DNA from: Actinoplanes italicus | GTDB taxonomy: Bacteria > Actinomycetota > Actinomycetes > Mycobacteriales > Micromonosporaceae | NCBI RefSeq assembly: GCF_003001815.1 | Contig: NZ_PVMZ01000005.1 | Location: 186,001-250,000, forward strand | Length of the DNA: 64,000 nt | Direction: 5' to 3' | Program-made: the position numbers and the translations under genes | The notes under the pieces: generated by a model | What the model was told of the DNA's origin: nothing | What the model saw: the letters and a program-made list of their open reading frames with translations, nothing else | The model's database searches: none | Part shown: positions 16,956 through 26,449 of the stretch, piece after piece | How the letters are laid out: every line of letters begins with the position of its first letter | Position numbering within the stretch: position 1 is the stretch's first letter

Positions 16956-17707
16956 GGCTCGACCAGCACCATCCGGCCGTCGGCCAGATCGATGGCGGAG
17001 CTGCCGTACGTCTGGCGCAGTGGTTTCGCCGTGAGGGTCTCGGCGGGCGTGCCCACCGCCCACTGCCGGCCGTTGATCAGGCAGACCAGGTCGGCGAGGT
17101 CACGGGCGACCGCCAGATCGTGGGTGCTGAGCACCAGCGCGGCCCCGGCGGCGGACAGTTCGCGCAGTACCCGCACGATGGCCTCCTGGCTGACCGCGTC
17201 GACGCCGTTGAACGGCTCGTCGAGCAGCAGCAGCCGCGGCTGGGCGGCGATCGCGCGGGCGAGCAGCACCCGCTGCCGCTGGCCGCCGGAGAGCAGCCCG
17301 AACCGGTGCCCGGCCCGGTCGGCGAGACCGACCCGGTCGAGAGCCTCGGCAACGGCCCGCCGGTCGGCGGCGCGGGCCGGGCGCCACCAGCCGAGCTGCC
17401 GGTAGCGGCCCATCATCACGACCTGCCGGACGCTGACCGGGAAGTCGGGGTCGAGGTTGCCGGTCTGCGGGACGTACCCGGTGAGAGCCCGGGCGCGGGC
17501 CGGTGTCCGGTCCAGGACGGTGGCGGTGCCCTCGAGAATGGCGGCGAGGCCGAGCACGGCCTTGATCAGGGTCGACTTGCCGGCGCCGTTCGGGCCGACC
17601 AGGGCGAGCCGCTGCCCCGGCCTGAGTTCGAGGTCGACGCCGGTGACCACGGGGGTGCCCGAGTAGCCCACGCTGACCCCGGTCAGGCGCAGGGCGGCGG
17701 TCGCCAT
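16952..17707 (-). CDS. znuC: Zinc ABC transporter ATP-binding protein
   Basis: A 251-residue ABC ATPase: Walker A GPNGAGKST near residue 38, Q-loop GYVPQ, signature LLSGGQRQRVLLARA, Walker B RLLLLDEPF and H-loop STHDL. One base separates it from the znuA stop, and it overlaps the permease gene by 4 bases. It energises import of the metal delivered by ZnuA. Confidence 0.92.
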   Translation of the reverse strand: MATAALRLTGVSVGYSGTPVVTGVDLELRPGQRLALVGPNGAGKSTLIKAVLGLAAILEGTATVLDRTPARARALTGYVPQTGNLDPDFPVSVRQVVMMGRYRQLGWWRPARAADRRAVAEALDRVGLADRAGHRFGLLSGGQRQRVLLARAIAAQPRLLLLDEPFNGVDAVSQEAIVRVLRELSAAGAALVLSTHDLAVARDLADLVCLINGRQWAVGTPAETLTAKPLRQTYGSSAIDLADGRMVLVEP

Positions 17708-17708
17708 G

Positions 17709-18701
17709 TCAGCCTGCCAGCGCGTCGACGATGACCTGCGTGTTGTGCCGCTCGGCGCCGAGGTAGGTGCCCTCCGGGCTGTCCGGCGCGCCGAGGCTGT
17801 CGCCGAACAGGGCGTCCTCACCGGCGACGACCTTGACACCGGCCTGCTGGGCGATGGCCTCGGCGGTCTTGGGCGGCAGGGAGCTCTCCGCGAAGATCGC
17901 CTTGGTGCCGGTCGCCTTGATCGTGGCGACCAGGTCGGTGAGCTGCTTGGCCGACAGCTCGGCGGAGGTGTCGAGGCTGGGGATGACCGAACCGACGAAC
18001 TCCAGCTCGTAGCGGGCGATGTAGTAGCCGAACGCGTCGTGGTTGGTGACCAGCTTGCGATCGGTCTTGGGGATCTTCGCCCAGGCGGCGGCGTTGTCGC
18101 TGTCCAGTTTGTCGAGGTCGGCGGTGTAGGCGGTGAGGTTCTTGGCGAACGCGTCGGCCTTGGCCGGGTCGGCGGCGGCGAGGCCCTTCTGGATGTTCGT
18201 CACCATGATCTTGGCGTTGCGCGGGTCGTGCCAGATGTGCGGGTCGTGCTCCTCCTCGCCGGCGTGCTCCCCGGCCTCCTCCTCCGCGTGCTCGCCCTCT
18301 TCCTCGTGGTGGCCGCCCTCGCGCAGGGTGACGCCCTGGCTGGAGTCGACGACCGTGCCGGTGAACCCGGCCGACTCGATGGTGCGGTCGAGCCACTCCT
18401 CGAGGCCGACGCCGTTCTTCACGACCAGCTTGGCGGTGGCGATGGCCTGCAGGTCGGCGGGCGTGGGCTCGTAGTCGTGCGGGTCGACGTTGGGCTTGAT
18501 GATCTGAGTGACGACGACGTCGGATCCGCCGACGTTGCGGACGAAGTCGGCGACCTCAGGCGTGGTGGCCACGACGGCGAGCTTGGGGCCGCTCGTCGCG
18601 GACGAGGCGCCGGGTTCGGGGGTTTCGGAACCGCAGGCGGCTATCGCCGTGGTGGCCGCGGCGATGGCGGCGGTCCAGACCAGACGGTGGGCGTACTTCA
18701 T
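17709..18701 (-). CDS. znuA: Zinc ABC transporter substrate-binding lipoprotein
   Basis: A 330-residue cluster A-I metal-binding lipoprotein: signal peptide with lipobox AIAAC, ligand histidines in DPHDYEP, WHDPR and NHDAFGYY, and a long His/Glu loop (GGHHEEEGEHAEEEAGEHAG and on to EEEHDPH) typical of zinc rather than manganese binders. The ATG at 18701 sits 8-9 bases after AGGAGT; the in-frame GTG at 18710 abuts it and is less likely. A Zur-box-like sequence lies 32 bp upstream, so zinc starvation should induce the operon znuA-znuC-znuB-znuB-arsR. Confidence 0.93.
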   Translation of the reverse strand: MKYAHRLVWTAAIAAATTAIAACGSETPEPGASSATSGPKLAVVATTPEVADFVRNVGGSDVVVTQIIKPNVDPHDYEPTPADLQAIATAKLVVKNGVGLEEWLDRTIESAGFTGTVVDSSQGVTLREGGHHEEEGEHAEEEAGEHAGEEEHDPHIWHDPRNAKIMVTNIQKGLAAADPAKADAFAKNLTAYTADLDKLDSDNAAAWAKIPKTDRKLVTNHDAFGYYIARYELEFVGSVIPSLDTSAELSAKQLTDLVATIKATGTKAIFAESSLPPKTAEAIAQQAGVKVVAGEDALFGDSLGAPDSPEGTYLGAERHNTQVIVDALAG

Positions 18702-18732
18702 CGATCTCACTCCTGTCGCTGAGGAGTGGAAC

Positions 18733-18745
18733 GATAATCATTTTC
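18733..18745 (-). promoter_or_regulatory. Zur box upstream of znuA
   Basis: GATAATCATTTTC (minus-strand reading GAAAATGATTATC) is a near-palindrome with 10 of 13 positions symmetrical and closely matches the actinobacterial Zur consensus TGAAAATGATTTTCA. It lies in the AT-rich 266-bp gap between znuA and the methyltransferase gene; the rest of that gap holds no supported gene. Confidence 0.75.
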
Positions 18746-18967
18746 GAAATTTATCGTCTAATGGCAAATTGACGATGTATGCAACCCGCGCAGCTCCGCG
18801 ACCTTCGGTGACAGTCCCGATACTCGGATTAACCGCTACGGGGCGGGCCGATGGCGAGGGGACGACGAGAGGCACGGACAACCGGGCCCCGCGCCTCCTG
18901 GGGACCGGCACTCCAGCCGGAGATCCGTTCTGAGCTGCTGTGACGGTTCGGGCGGAGAGACCGCCAC

Positions 18968-19726
18968 TCAGGCGATGGCCGCCAGGGCCGCGTGGGCGCC
19001 GCAGCGCCAGACGACACCCGACCGGCCGAAGCCGGCCTGGCGGGCGGCCGCTCGGTGCCAGGGCACGGGCGGTGCGAATTCGGCCGGCACCCGGTCGGCG
19101 AAGATCGCCTGCCGCTCGTCCAGCAGCGGCCGGAGTGACTCCTGGCAGCGCAACTCCTCCCACCAGCGGATCCACGCCAGCCCGGCGGAGGCCTCGCCGG
19201 GTGCCGCCAGGCGATCCGCGAACGCGACGAGCCCGCTGTCCGGCATCAGGTCGGCGACGACCAGCAGACCGCCAGGGCGCAGCACCGACCGGGCGGCGCG
19301 GTAGACCGCCCGGGCCCGCTCCGGCGCGAGGTAGTGCATGGTCATCACTATGGTGACCAGGTCGTACGGGCCGTCGGCCACGACCGCGCCGGACCAGGGT
19401 GACTCCAGGTCGCCGGAGTGGACGCGGACCCGGCCGCCCGCCCCGGCGCGGGCGAGCGCCAGCAGCACCGGGTCGAGGTCCATCATGCCGACGTCCGCGG
19501 CCGGCCAGTGTGCGGCCATCCGTTCGGCGAAGACTCCGGGGCCGCCGCCGAGGTCGAGCACCCGGCGCGGTTCGCCGCCCGCCAGCGCCTCGGCGACGAC
19601 CGGCAGCGTCGCCTCGAAACTCGCCACTCCGGGCAGGAAGCCGGCCATCATGCCGTCCCATGATCGGCGCCACTGGTCGACGGCCGTCCGGTCGAGTGCG
19701 GGTGCGACGGCTGGCAGCTGGGGCAT
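18968..19726 (-). CDS. Class I SAM-dependent methyltransferase
   Basis: A 252-residue Rossmann methyltransferase: SAM motif I VLDLGGGPGVFA near residue 58, motif II acidic residue in MMDLDP, and the post-motif RSVLRPGGLLVVAD. The C-terminal third (WEELRCQESLRPLLDERQAIFADRVPAEF) is helical. The substrate is not evident. The ATG at 19726 lies about 12 bases after a Zur-box-like sequence, which suggests control by zinc. Confidence 0.82.
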   Translation of the reverse strand: MPQLPAVAPALDRTAVDQWRRSWDGMMAGFLPGVASFEATLPVVAEALAGGEPRRVLDLGGGPGVFAERMAAHWPAADVGMMDLDPVLLALARAGAGGRVRVHSGDLESPWSGAVVADGPYDLVTIVMTMHYLAPERARAVYRAARSVLRPGGLLVVADLMPDSGLVAFADRLAAPGEASAGLAWIRWWEELRCQESLRPLLDERQAIFADRVPAEFAPPVPWHRAAARQAGFGRSGVVWRCGAHAALAAIA

Positions 19727-19738
19727 GGCCGATACTTT

Positions 19739-19754
19739 AACGGAATTCGTTTTC
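19739..19754 (-). promoter_or_regulatory. Zur-box-like sequence upstream of methyltransferase
   Basis: AACGGAATTCGTTTTC matches the znuA site at 11 of 15 aligned positions and contains the AACG...CGTT dyad. It sits immediately before the methyltransferase start, where bound repressor would block initiation. Confidence 0.5.
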
Positions 19755-19789
19755 AATAAGGAGGAAGAGGGCAAGGTGAGCGGCAGGGG

Positions 19790-20968
19790 TCAGAGGCGGG
19801 TCAGCAGGTCCAGCAGGCGATCGATCTCCTTGGTCGTGTTGTACGCGTGCACGCTCACCCGTACCGACGTGGTCTTCTCCCCCGCCTCGGCCTGGCAGTG
19901 ACCGTCGGCACGGACCATGAAGCCCTCCGCCGCCAGGACGAACCCGAGGTCGTTGGAGCCGATCCGGTCGTGCCGGAAGGTGACGATGCCGTGGCGCTGC
20001 TGCACCGGCGAGTCGGCCGCGAGACTGCGCTGGCAGCCGAGGATCTCGTAGGCGGGCAGCCGCCGCAGCCCATCGGTGAGCCGGGCAGCCAGCGCGACCG
20101 TCCAGCGGGCGATCCGGTCGGTGCCGGCCTCGTCGAGCCAGTCCAGCGCGGCCGCGAGACTGACGATGCCGCTGGTGTTGGGCGTTCCGGCCCAGCCACC
20201 CGGCGCGAACCGCGCTCCGCGCCGGTTGGCGGCCCAGATAGCGCCGGTGCCGGGCAGTGCCATCGCCTTGTGGCCGGAGAACACCAGGAAGTCGACGTCG
20301 AGCTCGGTCAGGGACACGGGCAGGTGCCCGATGCTCTGGGCGGCGTCCAGGCAGATCACGACGTCCGGTCCGGCGGCGGCGCGGATCCGGTGGATGTTCA
20401 TGTCGCCGCCGTAGACGTGGTGCACGTGGGTGACGGCGATGAACCGGGTCCGCTCGGTGACGATCGACGGCAGCAGCCGGTGGTCGTAGTCGCGGGCCGG
20501 GTCGTACGGCATCTCCCGGATCCTGACCTTGACGCCCTCCCGGGCGAGCTGGGCGGCGGCCTCGTGCCAGGGCAGGCTGTTGGCCGAGTGGTCGGCCGCC
20601 GGCACGATGATCTCGTCGCCGTCGCGCAGGTGACCCACCAGCCAGTCCCGGGCTATCAGCCGCAGACCTTCGGTGGTGCCGCTGACGAAGTGGACGCCGG
20701 AGCGGTCCGGTTCCGGGTCGCCGAGGAACTCACGGGTCCGCTGGGCGGCCTGCTCGATGAGCGCGGTGGTCCGGTTGGCCCACGGGTAGGTGCCCCGGCC
20801 CGCGTTCGCGTTGCCGCTGGTCAGGTATTTCGTGACGGCGTCGAGGACGGCCAGCGGCTTCTGTGACGTGGCGGCGCTGTCCAGATAGACCTGATCGGGG
20901 TGGGCGGTGAGGATCGGGAACTGTTCGCGCAGGCGGGACTGCCAGTCCCGCAGGTCGTCGGGGAACAC
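19790..20968 (-). CDS. SufS-like cysteine desulfurase / class V aminotransferase
   Basis: A 392-residue PLP enzyme: cofactor lysine in FSGHKAMALPGTG, H in DHSANSLPW, the aspartate in VICLDAAQSIGH, and a C-terminal loop RADGHCQAE that aligns with the catalytic-cysteine loop (RTGHHC) of SufS/CsdA enzymes. It therefore probably removes sulphur (or selenium) from cysteine-like substrates. It follows the cysteine synthase-rhodanese gene by 5 bases and ends the three-gene operon. Confidence 0.82.
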   Translation of the reverse strand: MFPDDLRDWQSRLREQFPILTAHPDQVYLDSAATSQKPLAVLDAVTKYLTSGNANAGRGTYPWANRTTALIEQAAQRTREFLGDPEPDRSGVHFVSGTTEGLRLIARDWLVGHLRDGDEIIVPAADHSANSLPWHEAAAQLAREGVKVRIREMPYDPARDYDHRLLPSIVTERTRFIAVTHVHHVYGGDMNIHRIRAAAGPDVVICLDAAQSIGHLPVSLTELDVDFLVFSGHKAMALPGTGAIWAANRRGARFAPGGWAGTPNTSGIVSLAAALDWLDEAGTDRIARWTVALAARLTDGLRRLPAYEILGCQRSLAADSPVQQRHGIVTFRHDRIGSNDLGFVLAAEGFMVRADGHCQAEAGEKTTSVRVSVHAYNTTKEIDRLLDLLTRL

Positions 20969-20973
20969 CCGCG

Positions 20974-22293
20974 TCAGTCCCGTACCAGCTCGGCGCCCGC
21001 GTCACGCCAGGCGATCACCCCACCGGCCAGCGACCGGGCATCCGGGTGGCCCATCCTGGTCAGCAGGGCCGCGTACCGGGCGGACTTCTCCCCCACCGGG
21101 CAGACCAGCAGCACGGGTTGGCGGCGGCTGAACGGCAGCCCGTCGTGCAGCATCTCACCGAACCGGTCGTCGACGATGTTGATGGACCGGTCGATGTGCA
21201 GGGCCCGGTACGCGAACGGGCTGCGCAGATCCACGACCAGCGGATGGTCGGTGACGATCCAGTCGCGCGCCTCGGCCACGCCGATGCTGCGGGCGCCGGC
21301 CAGGTCCTCGCCGGTGAGGTGACGCACCGAGTTGGCGCGGGCCGGCTGCTGGAACAGGGTGGGACGCCGTTCCCGCAGGTAGCTCATGTAGCTCTCGACC
21401 CGGTCGCAGACGATGAACACCGCCGTCCGGCGTTCGGTCAGCTCGGCGTCGACACCGCGCAGGTAACGCACCGCACCCTGGTAGGCGCCACCCCCGGTCG
21501 GCCCGGCCAGGGTGCCGCATCGGCGTACCAGAGTGAGAAGGCCGTCGATCGCCTCGTCGGAGCTGACCGCCTCGATGGCGTCGTAGACGCCGGGGTCGAA
21601 CAGGCCGACCTCGTGCACCTCGTCGATGTCGCGGATGCCGGGGATGAAGTCGGACTTCTCGGCGACCAGGCCGACCACGGTGACGCCCGGATCGCGCTCG
21701 CGCAGCACCCGCGCCACCCCGCTCGACGACCCCGCGGTGCCGACGCAGGCGATGAAGTAGTCGGGTGCCCGGCCGCCCAGGTCGGCGATGATCTCCGGCC
21801 CGGTGCCGCGCACGTGCGCCTCGACGTTGAGGTCGTTGAAGTACTGGTCGGTGTGCAGGTAGCCGGCACCGTCGGCGGACACCGCGTGGTACATCCGGGT
21901 CAGCGGGTCGTCGGTGTCGTCGGGGTCGAGGCACTCCGAGCGGCCCGGCAGCTCGTCGATCTGCGCGCCGAGCAGCAGCAACAGGTCCTTGATCTCGGGC
22001 ACCCGCATGCGATTGGTGACGCTGCGGAACGGCAGCCCGTGCATGCCGGCGATCACCGCGAGCGCCTTGGCCGTGTTGCCGCTGGACAGCTCGACGACGG
22101 TCTCACCGCGTTCGGCGGCGCCGGTCAGGCGACGGCGGGACATGTTCCACGCGGCGCGGTCCTTGACCGAGCCGAACGGGTTGAACAGCTCCATCTTCGC
22201 GTACAGGTCGATGTTGCGCAGGCCGTGCACAGCCGCATCGATGCGCACCAGTGGCGTGTCGCCGATGACGTCGGTGACGCTGTCGTACCTCAC
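20974..22293 (-). CDS. Cysteine synthase-like PLP enzyme fused to rhodanese
   Basis: A 439-residue fusion. Residues about 1-335 are a fold type II PLP enzyme: lysine in NPFGSVKDRAAW, substrate loop ELSSGNTAKALAV and phosphate-binding GTAGSSSGV. Residues about 340-439 form a rhodanese domain with active-site cysteine in VCPVGEKSA. The GTG start at 22293 follows GGGAGGAG and overlaps the upstream stop. The pairing of a beta-replacement enzyme with a persulfide carrier suggests sulphur is added to, or taken from, an activated serine or cysteine analogue. Confidence 0.85.
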   Translation of the reverse strand: MRYDSVTDVIGDTPLVRIDAAVHGLRNIDLYAKMELFNPFGSVKDRAAWNMSRRRLTGAAERGETVVELSSGNTAKALAVIAGMHGLPFRSVTNRMRVPEIKDLLLLLGAQIDELPGRSECLDPDDTDDPLTRMYHAVSADGAGYLHTDQYFNDLNVEAHVRGTGPEIIADLGGRAPDYFIACVGTAGSSSGVARVLRERDPGVTVVGLVAEKSDFIPGIRDIDEVHEVGLFDPGVYDAIEAVSSDEAIDGLLTLVRRCGTLAGPTGGGAYQGAVRYLRGVDAELTERRTAVFIVCDRVESYMSYLRERRPTLFQQPARANSVRHLTGEDLAGARSIGVAEARDWIVTDHPLVVDLRSPFAYRALHIDRSINIVDDRFGEMLHDGLPFSRRQPVLLVCPVGEKSARYAALLTRMGHPDARSLAGGVIAWRDAGAELVRD

Positions 22294-23741
22294 CCGTTGT
22301 TCTCCTCCCGGCCCGTGACGGGCCAGTACCGCTCGTCCAGGCACCACTGCCAGTCGTCGCCGGTCCGGTAGGCGGCGATCGTGCGGGCGGTGGGCTGCAT
22401 CAGCGCCTGCCCTGCGCTGAAATCCATGAGGTAGGCGGCCGTGTTGGCGAAGACCAGCAGGTCACCGGCACGCGGCAGCCGCGGCAGGAAAACCTTGCGG
22501 CGGGTCACCAGATCGGCCTCCAGGCACAGGTTCCCGGTCAGATACACACCGGCCGGCCCGTCCGGTCGCGGTTCACCCCGCGAGATCAACAGCGGATCCA
22601 TGAGTACGCCGTGCTGCTCCAACCCGAGGTCGGTGCCATTGCCGGCCACCCGGACGAGCGTCTCGCCCCGCCCGTCGTCGCGGACCTCCTCGACGCGCAG
22701 CAGCACGGCCCCGCACTGGTCGAGCAGCGCCCGGCCGGGTTCGGTGTGCAGGTCGTAGAGGCTGTCGAGCACCAGCGTGCCGAGCGGCCGCCGGTGCGTG
22801 GCCGAGGCGGTCGCCAGCAGCCGGTCCAGATAGTCCGGTCCGGCGACGGGCCGGTGCGCCGGGTAGACGCTGAGTGCCCCACGGACCGTGCCGCCCTCGT
22901 TGCGCAGCCCGTAGCCGTGGCCGTTCCAGGTCAGCGGCGCCCGTCTGCCGAGCACCGCGGCGGTCTGCTCGGTGGTCCACGCCTCCCACTGCTTCTCGTC
23001 GTCCAGGTAGTTGATCCCGAAGCCGCCGCCGACGTCGATCGCGCGGGGGGTCAGTCCACGCTGGACCGCCTCGTCCATGGCGTGCAGGCAGCCTTCCAGC
23101 GCGGCGGCCTTCTCGGGCAGCCCGACGGTGTCGAGGTGGTAGGCGACGCCGTGGAAGTCGAGCTGGTCGCGGTGCTTCTCGAGGGTGTCCCAGAGCGCGG
23201 CCGTGCCGTCGGCCGGGATGCCGAAACGGCTGGCCCGCGACATCACGTTGGTCCCGCTGGTGGCGAAGCCGGACAGCCGGGCCATCACCCGGATCTTGGG
23301 CAGACCGTACGCGGTGACGAGCGCGGCCGTCTCGGCCAGCTCGCCGATCGAGTCGGCGTTGACGATCACTCCGGTACGGGCGGCCAGCCACAGGTATTCA
23401 CGGCTCTTCGGCCCGGTGGCCATGATGCGGCCGGGCCCGAAGCCTGCGCCGAGCGCGTGCTGCAGCTCGCCCAGCGACGCGACGTCGATGCCGGCGTCGG
23501 TGGCGGCCAGCGCCCGGATCAGGGCCGGCGAGCGGTTGGCCTTGTGTGCGAAGTAGATGCCGCCGGTGAGGTGGTGTGTCCGGTACACGTCCCGGAACCG
23601 GCTCACGTTGCGGGCCAGCTGGTCGGGCAGCACGACGTTGACCGGTGAGCCGAGCGCGTCGACGACCCGGTGCAGCCAGGCGGGATCGTCCAGCAGGGAC
23701 CCGAGATCGCCGTCGACGCGCGGTCGCAGGAACAGGACCAT
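22290..23741 (-). CDS. Y4yA-like PLP-dependent decarboxylase (alanine racemase fold)
   Basis: A 483-residue fold type III PLP enzyme related to diaminopimelate/ornithine decarboxylases: cofactor lysine in IYFAHKANRSPAL, glycine-rich phosphate site DVGGGFGINY, and the C-terminal barrel region LTGNLCLEADLV with a cysteine where the partner-subunit cysteine lies in DapDC, followed by VFANTAAYLMDFS. The ATG at 23741 follows GGGGGTG. It is the first gene of the PLP operon and is divergent from cobW, sharing a 220-bp promoter region. Substrate unknown; decarboxylation of an amino acid made by the next enzyme is a reasonable guess. Confidence 0.82.
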   Translation of the reverse strand: MVLFLRPRVDGDLGSLLDDPAWLHRVVDALGSPVNVVLPDQLARNVSRFRDVYRTHHLTGGIYFAHKANRSPALIRALAATDAGIDVASLGELQHALGAGFGPGRIMATGPKSREYLWLAARTGVIVNADSIGELAETAALVTAYGLPKIRVMARLSGFATSGTNVMSRASRFGIPADGTAALWDTLEKHRDQLDFHGVAYHLDTVGLPEKAAALEGCLHAMDEAVQRGLTPRAIDVGGGFGINYLDDEKQWEAWTTEQTAAVLGRRAPLTWNGHGYGLRNEGGTVRGALSVYPAHRPVAGPDYLDRLLATASATHRRPLGTLVLDSLYDLHTEPGRALLDQCGAVLLRVEEVRDDGRGETLVRVAGNGTDLGLEQHGVLMDPLLISRGEPRPDGPAGVYLTGNLCLEADLVTRRKVFLPRLPRAGDLLVFANTAAYLMDFSAGQALMQPTARTIAAYRTGDDWQWCLDERYWPVTGREENNG

Positions 23742-23901
23742 GTCACCCCCGTGTGGACGCCGGCTCAGCCCGAACGTAATCCATGAATCGGACACAGCCA
23801 AGAGGATCATCACCACTACGTGATGACTCGACTACGCCATGCAACATTGCGCATATCGCCATTCTTCTATCTATCCTTCCCCTCGTCTCCCGACTTTACA
23901 A

Positions 23902-23916
23902 TGAAAACCATTTCCA
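23902..23916 (+). promoter_or_regulatory. Zur box between the PLP operon and cobW
   Basis: TGAAAACCATTTCCA matches 12 of 15 positions of the Zur consensus TGAAAATGATTTTCA. It lies 46 bp before the cobW start and about 160 bp before the divergent PLP operon. The same 220-bp gap has a short dyad, CATCAC-N6-GTGATG, at 23808-23825 nearer the PLP side. Confidence 0.65.
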
Positions 23917-23961
23917 ACAGGATGTGTCGGCAACAGTTCCCACGAACGAGGAGACACACCC

Positions 23962-25177
<1,216 letters not shown>

Positions 25178-25194
<17 letters not shown>

Positions 25195-26143
25195 CGTGGT
25201 CCTGTGCGGGTTCTGGCCGCACGCCGTCGCCGAGGTTCCCGGACGCTTCGCCGTACTGCCGGAGACCGCCGAACCCGACTCGGTCCGCACTCGTGGGCGG
25301 CAGAACCCGGCCGTGATCACCGTCGTCCCCGCCGACCTGCTGCTCGACGGCCTCACCGACGACCGGTCGCTGCACTCCGTCGGCCTGCCTTCCCGCACCG
25401 CGCGTGTTCTCGACGCCGCGGGCTTTGCCGGCATCGGCGGGCTCACCATCGGCGATCTGGTGGCCCGGCAGATCGAGCAGGCCGACGCGGTCCTGCTGAC
25501 CGGGGAACTCGACGAGGAGTGGGAGACCGAACAGCTCCGGATCCTGCTGCGGCGGCTCGCACCGTGGGCGAGTCACCCTCGCCCCGGTGACCCGCTGAGG
25601 CCCGTGCGCGCCCGCACCGAACCGGTCTCGGCGATCACCCGTGGCCTGCGAGGGCATGCGGTCGGCGTGCACGAACCGCTGCCGGCCCGTGGCGTGACCG
25701 CCTGCGTGTTCCGGGCCCGGCGGCCGCTGCACCCCGCCCGGCTGCACGACGCCCTCGGCGAGATCACCGCCGGCGTGCTGCGGTCACGCGGCCACTTCTG
25801 GCTGGCCAGCCGTCCCGATGTGGTCATGACCTGGGAGTCCGCGGGAGACCTGACCATCACGCCACATGCCGGATGGCTGGACGGCCAGCCCGGCGACCAC
25901 TGGGCGGAGGCCGACCCGGAACGCCGGCTGGCCGCCGCGCTCGACTGGGACCCCTACTACGGCGACCGGCACCACCATCTCGCGTTCGTCGGCATCGACG
26001 CCGACCCGGTCCGTATCCACCGCCTGCTGGACGGCTGCCTGCTCACCGACGACGAACTGTCCCGCGGCGAAGAACACTGGCGACGGCTGCCGGACCCGTT
26101 CCACCGCACCGGGCAGGCCGCCTCTCCGGAACCGCGGCCGTGA
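25178..26143 (+). CDS. CobW-like paralogue with degenerate GTPase domain
   Basis: A 321-residue protein overlapping cobW by 17 bases and sharing its C-terminal half ([48 protein letters not shown]). The first 150 residues keep the order of the G domain ([18 protein letters not shown]) but lack Walker A, lack the CxCC motif, and read TGEL where G4 NKTD should be. It is therefore a pseudo-GTPase, perhaps a regulatory partner of the upstream enzyme. The HHH in DRHHHLAF may still bind metal. Confidence 0.8.
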
Positions 26144-26155
26144 CCGCACAATCTC

Positions 26156-26338
26156 GTGCTGGCCGACCTGGAGCAGGAGGGCGCGGCGCGGGGGGCGTTC
26201 GCCCTGGTCACCGACACCGACGCGCCCGATGTGGGTAGCGGTCGCCGGGTCGGCCCGCCGATCTGGCTTCCGAAGTGGCGGATGCCACAAGAAATCGGCA
26301 AAGCCTGGCGACGTTCCCGCCGAGTGGTGACCGCATGA
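26156..26338 (+). CDS. Possible small protein or gene remnant
   Basis: A 60-codon frame starting at GTG 26156 (MLADLEQEGAARGAF at the N-terminus), 12 bases after the cobW-like stop. It has actinomycete-like codon use but no recognised domain and only a weak ribosome site. It occupies most of the 306-base gap before the deacetylase gene; the rest of the gap shows nothing else. Confidence 0.3.
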   Translation: MLADLEQEGAARGAFALVTDTDAPDVGSGRRVGPPIWLPKWRMPQEIGKAWRRSRRVVTA

Positions 26339-26449
26339 TCACCTACCGTTTTCGCCGCAGGTTGGAGCCTCCAGATCCCGCCGGGCGGGTGTTTCACAGC
26401 TGAGACACAGATGGCGACCGATTTGACCGCGGGAGCGACAATCCCACCG

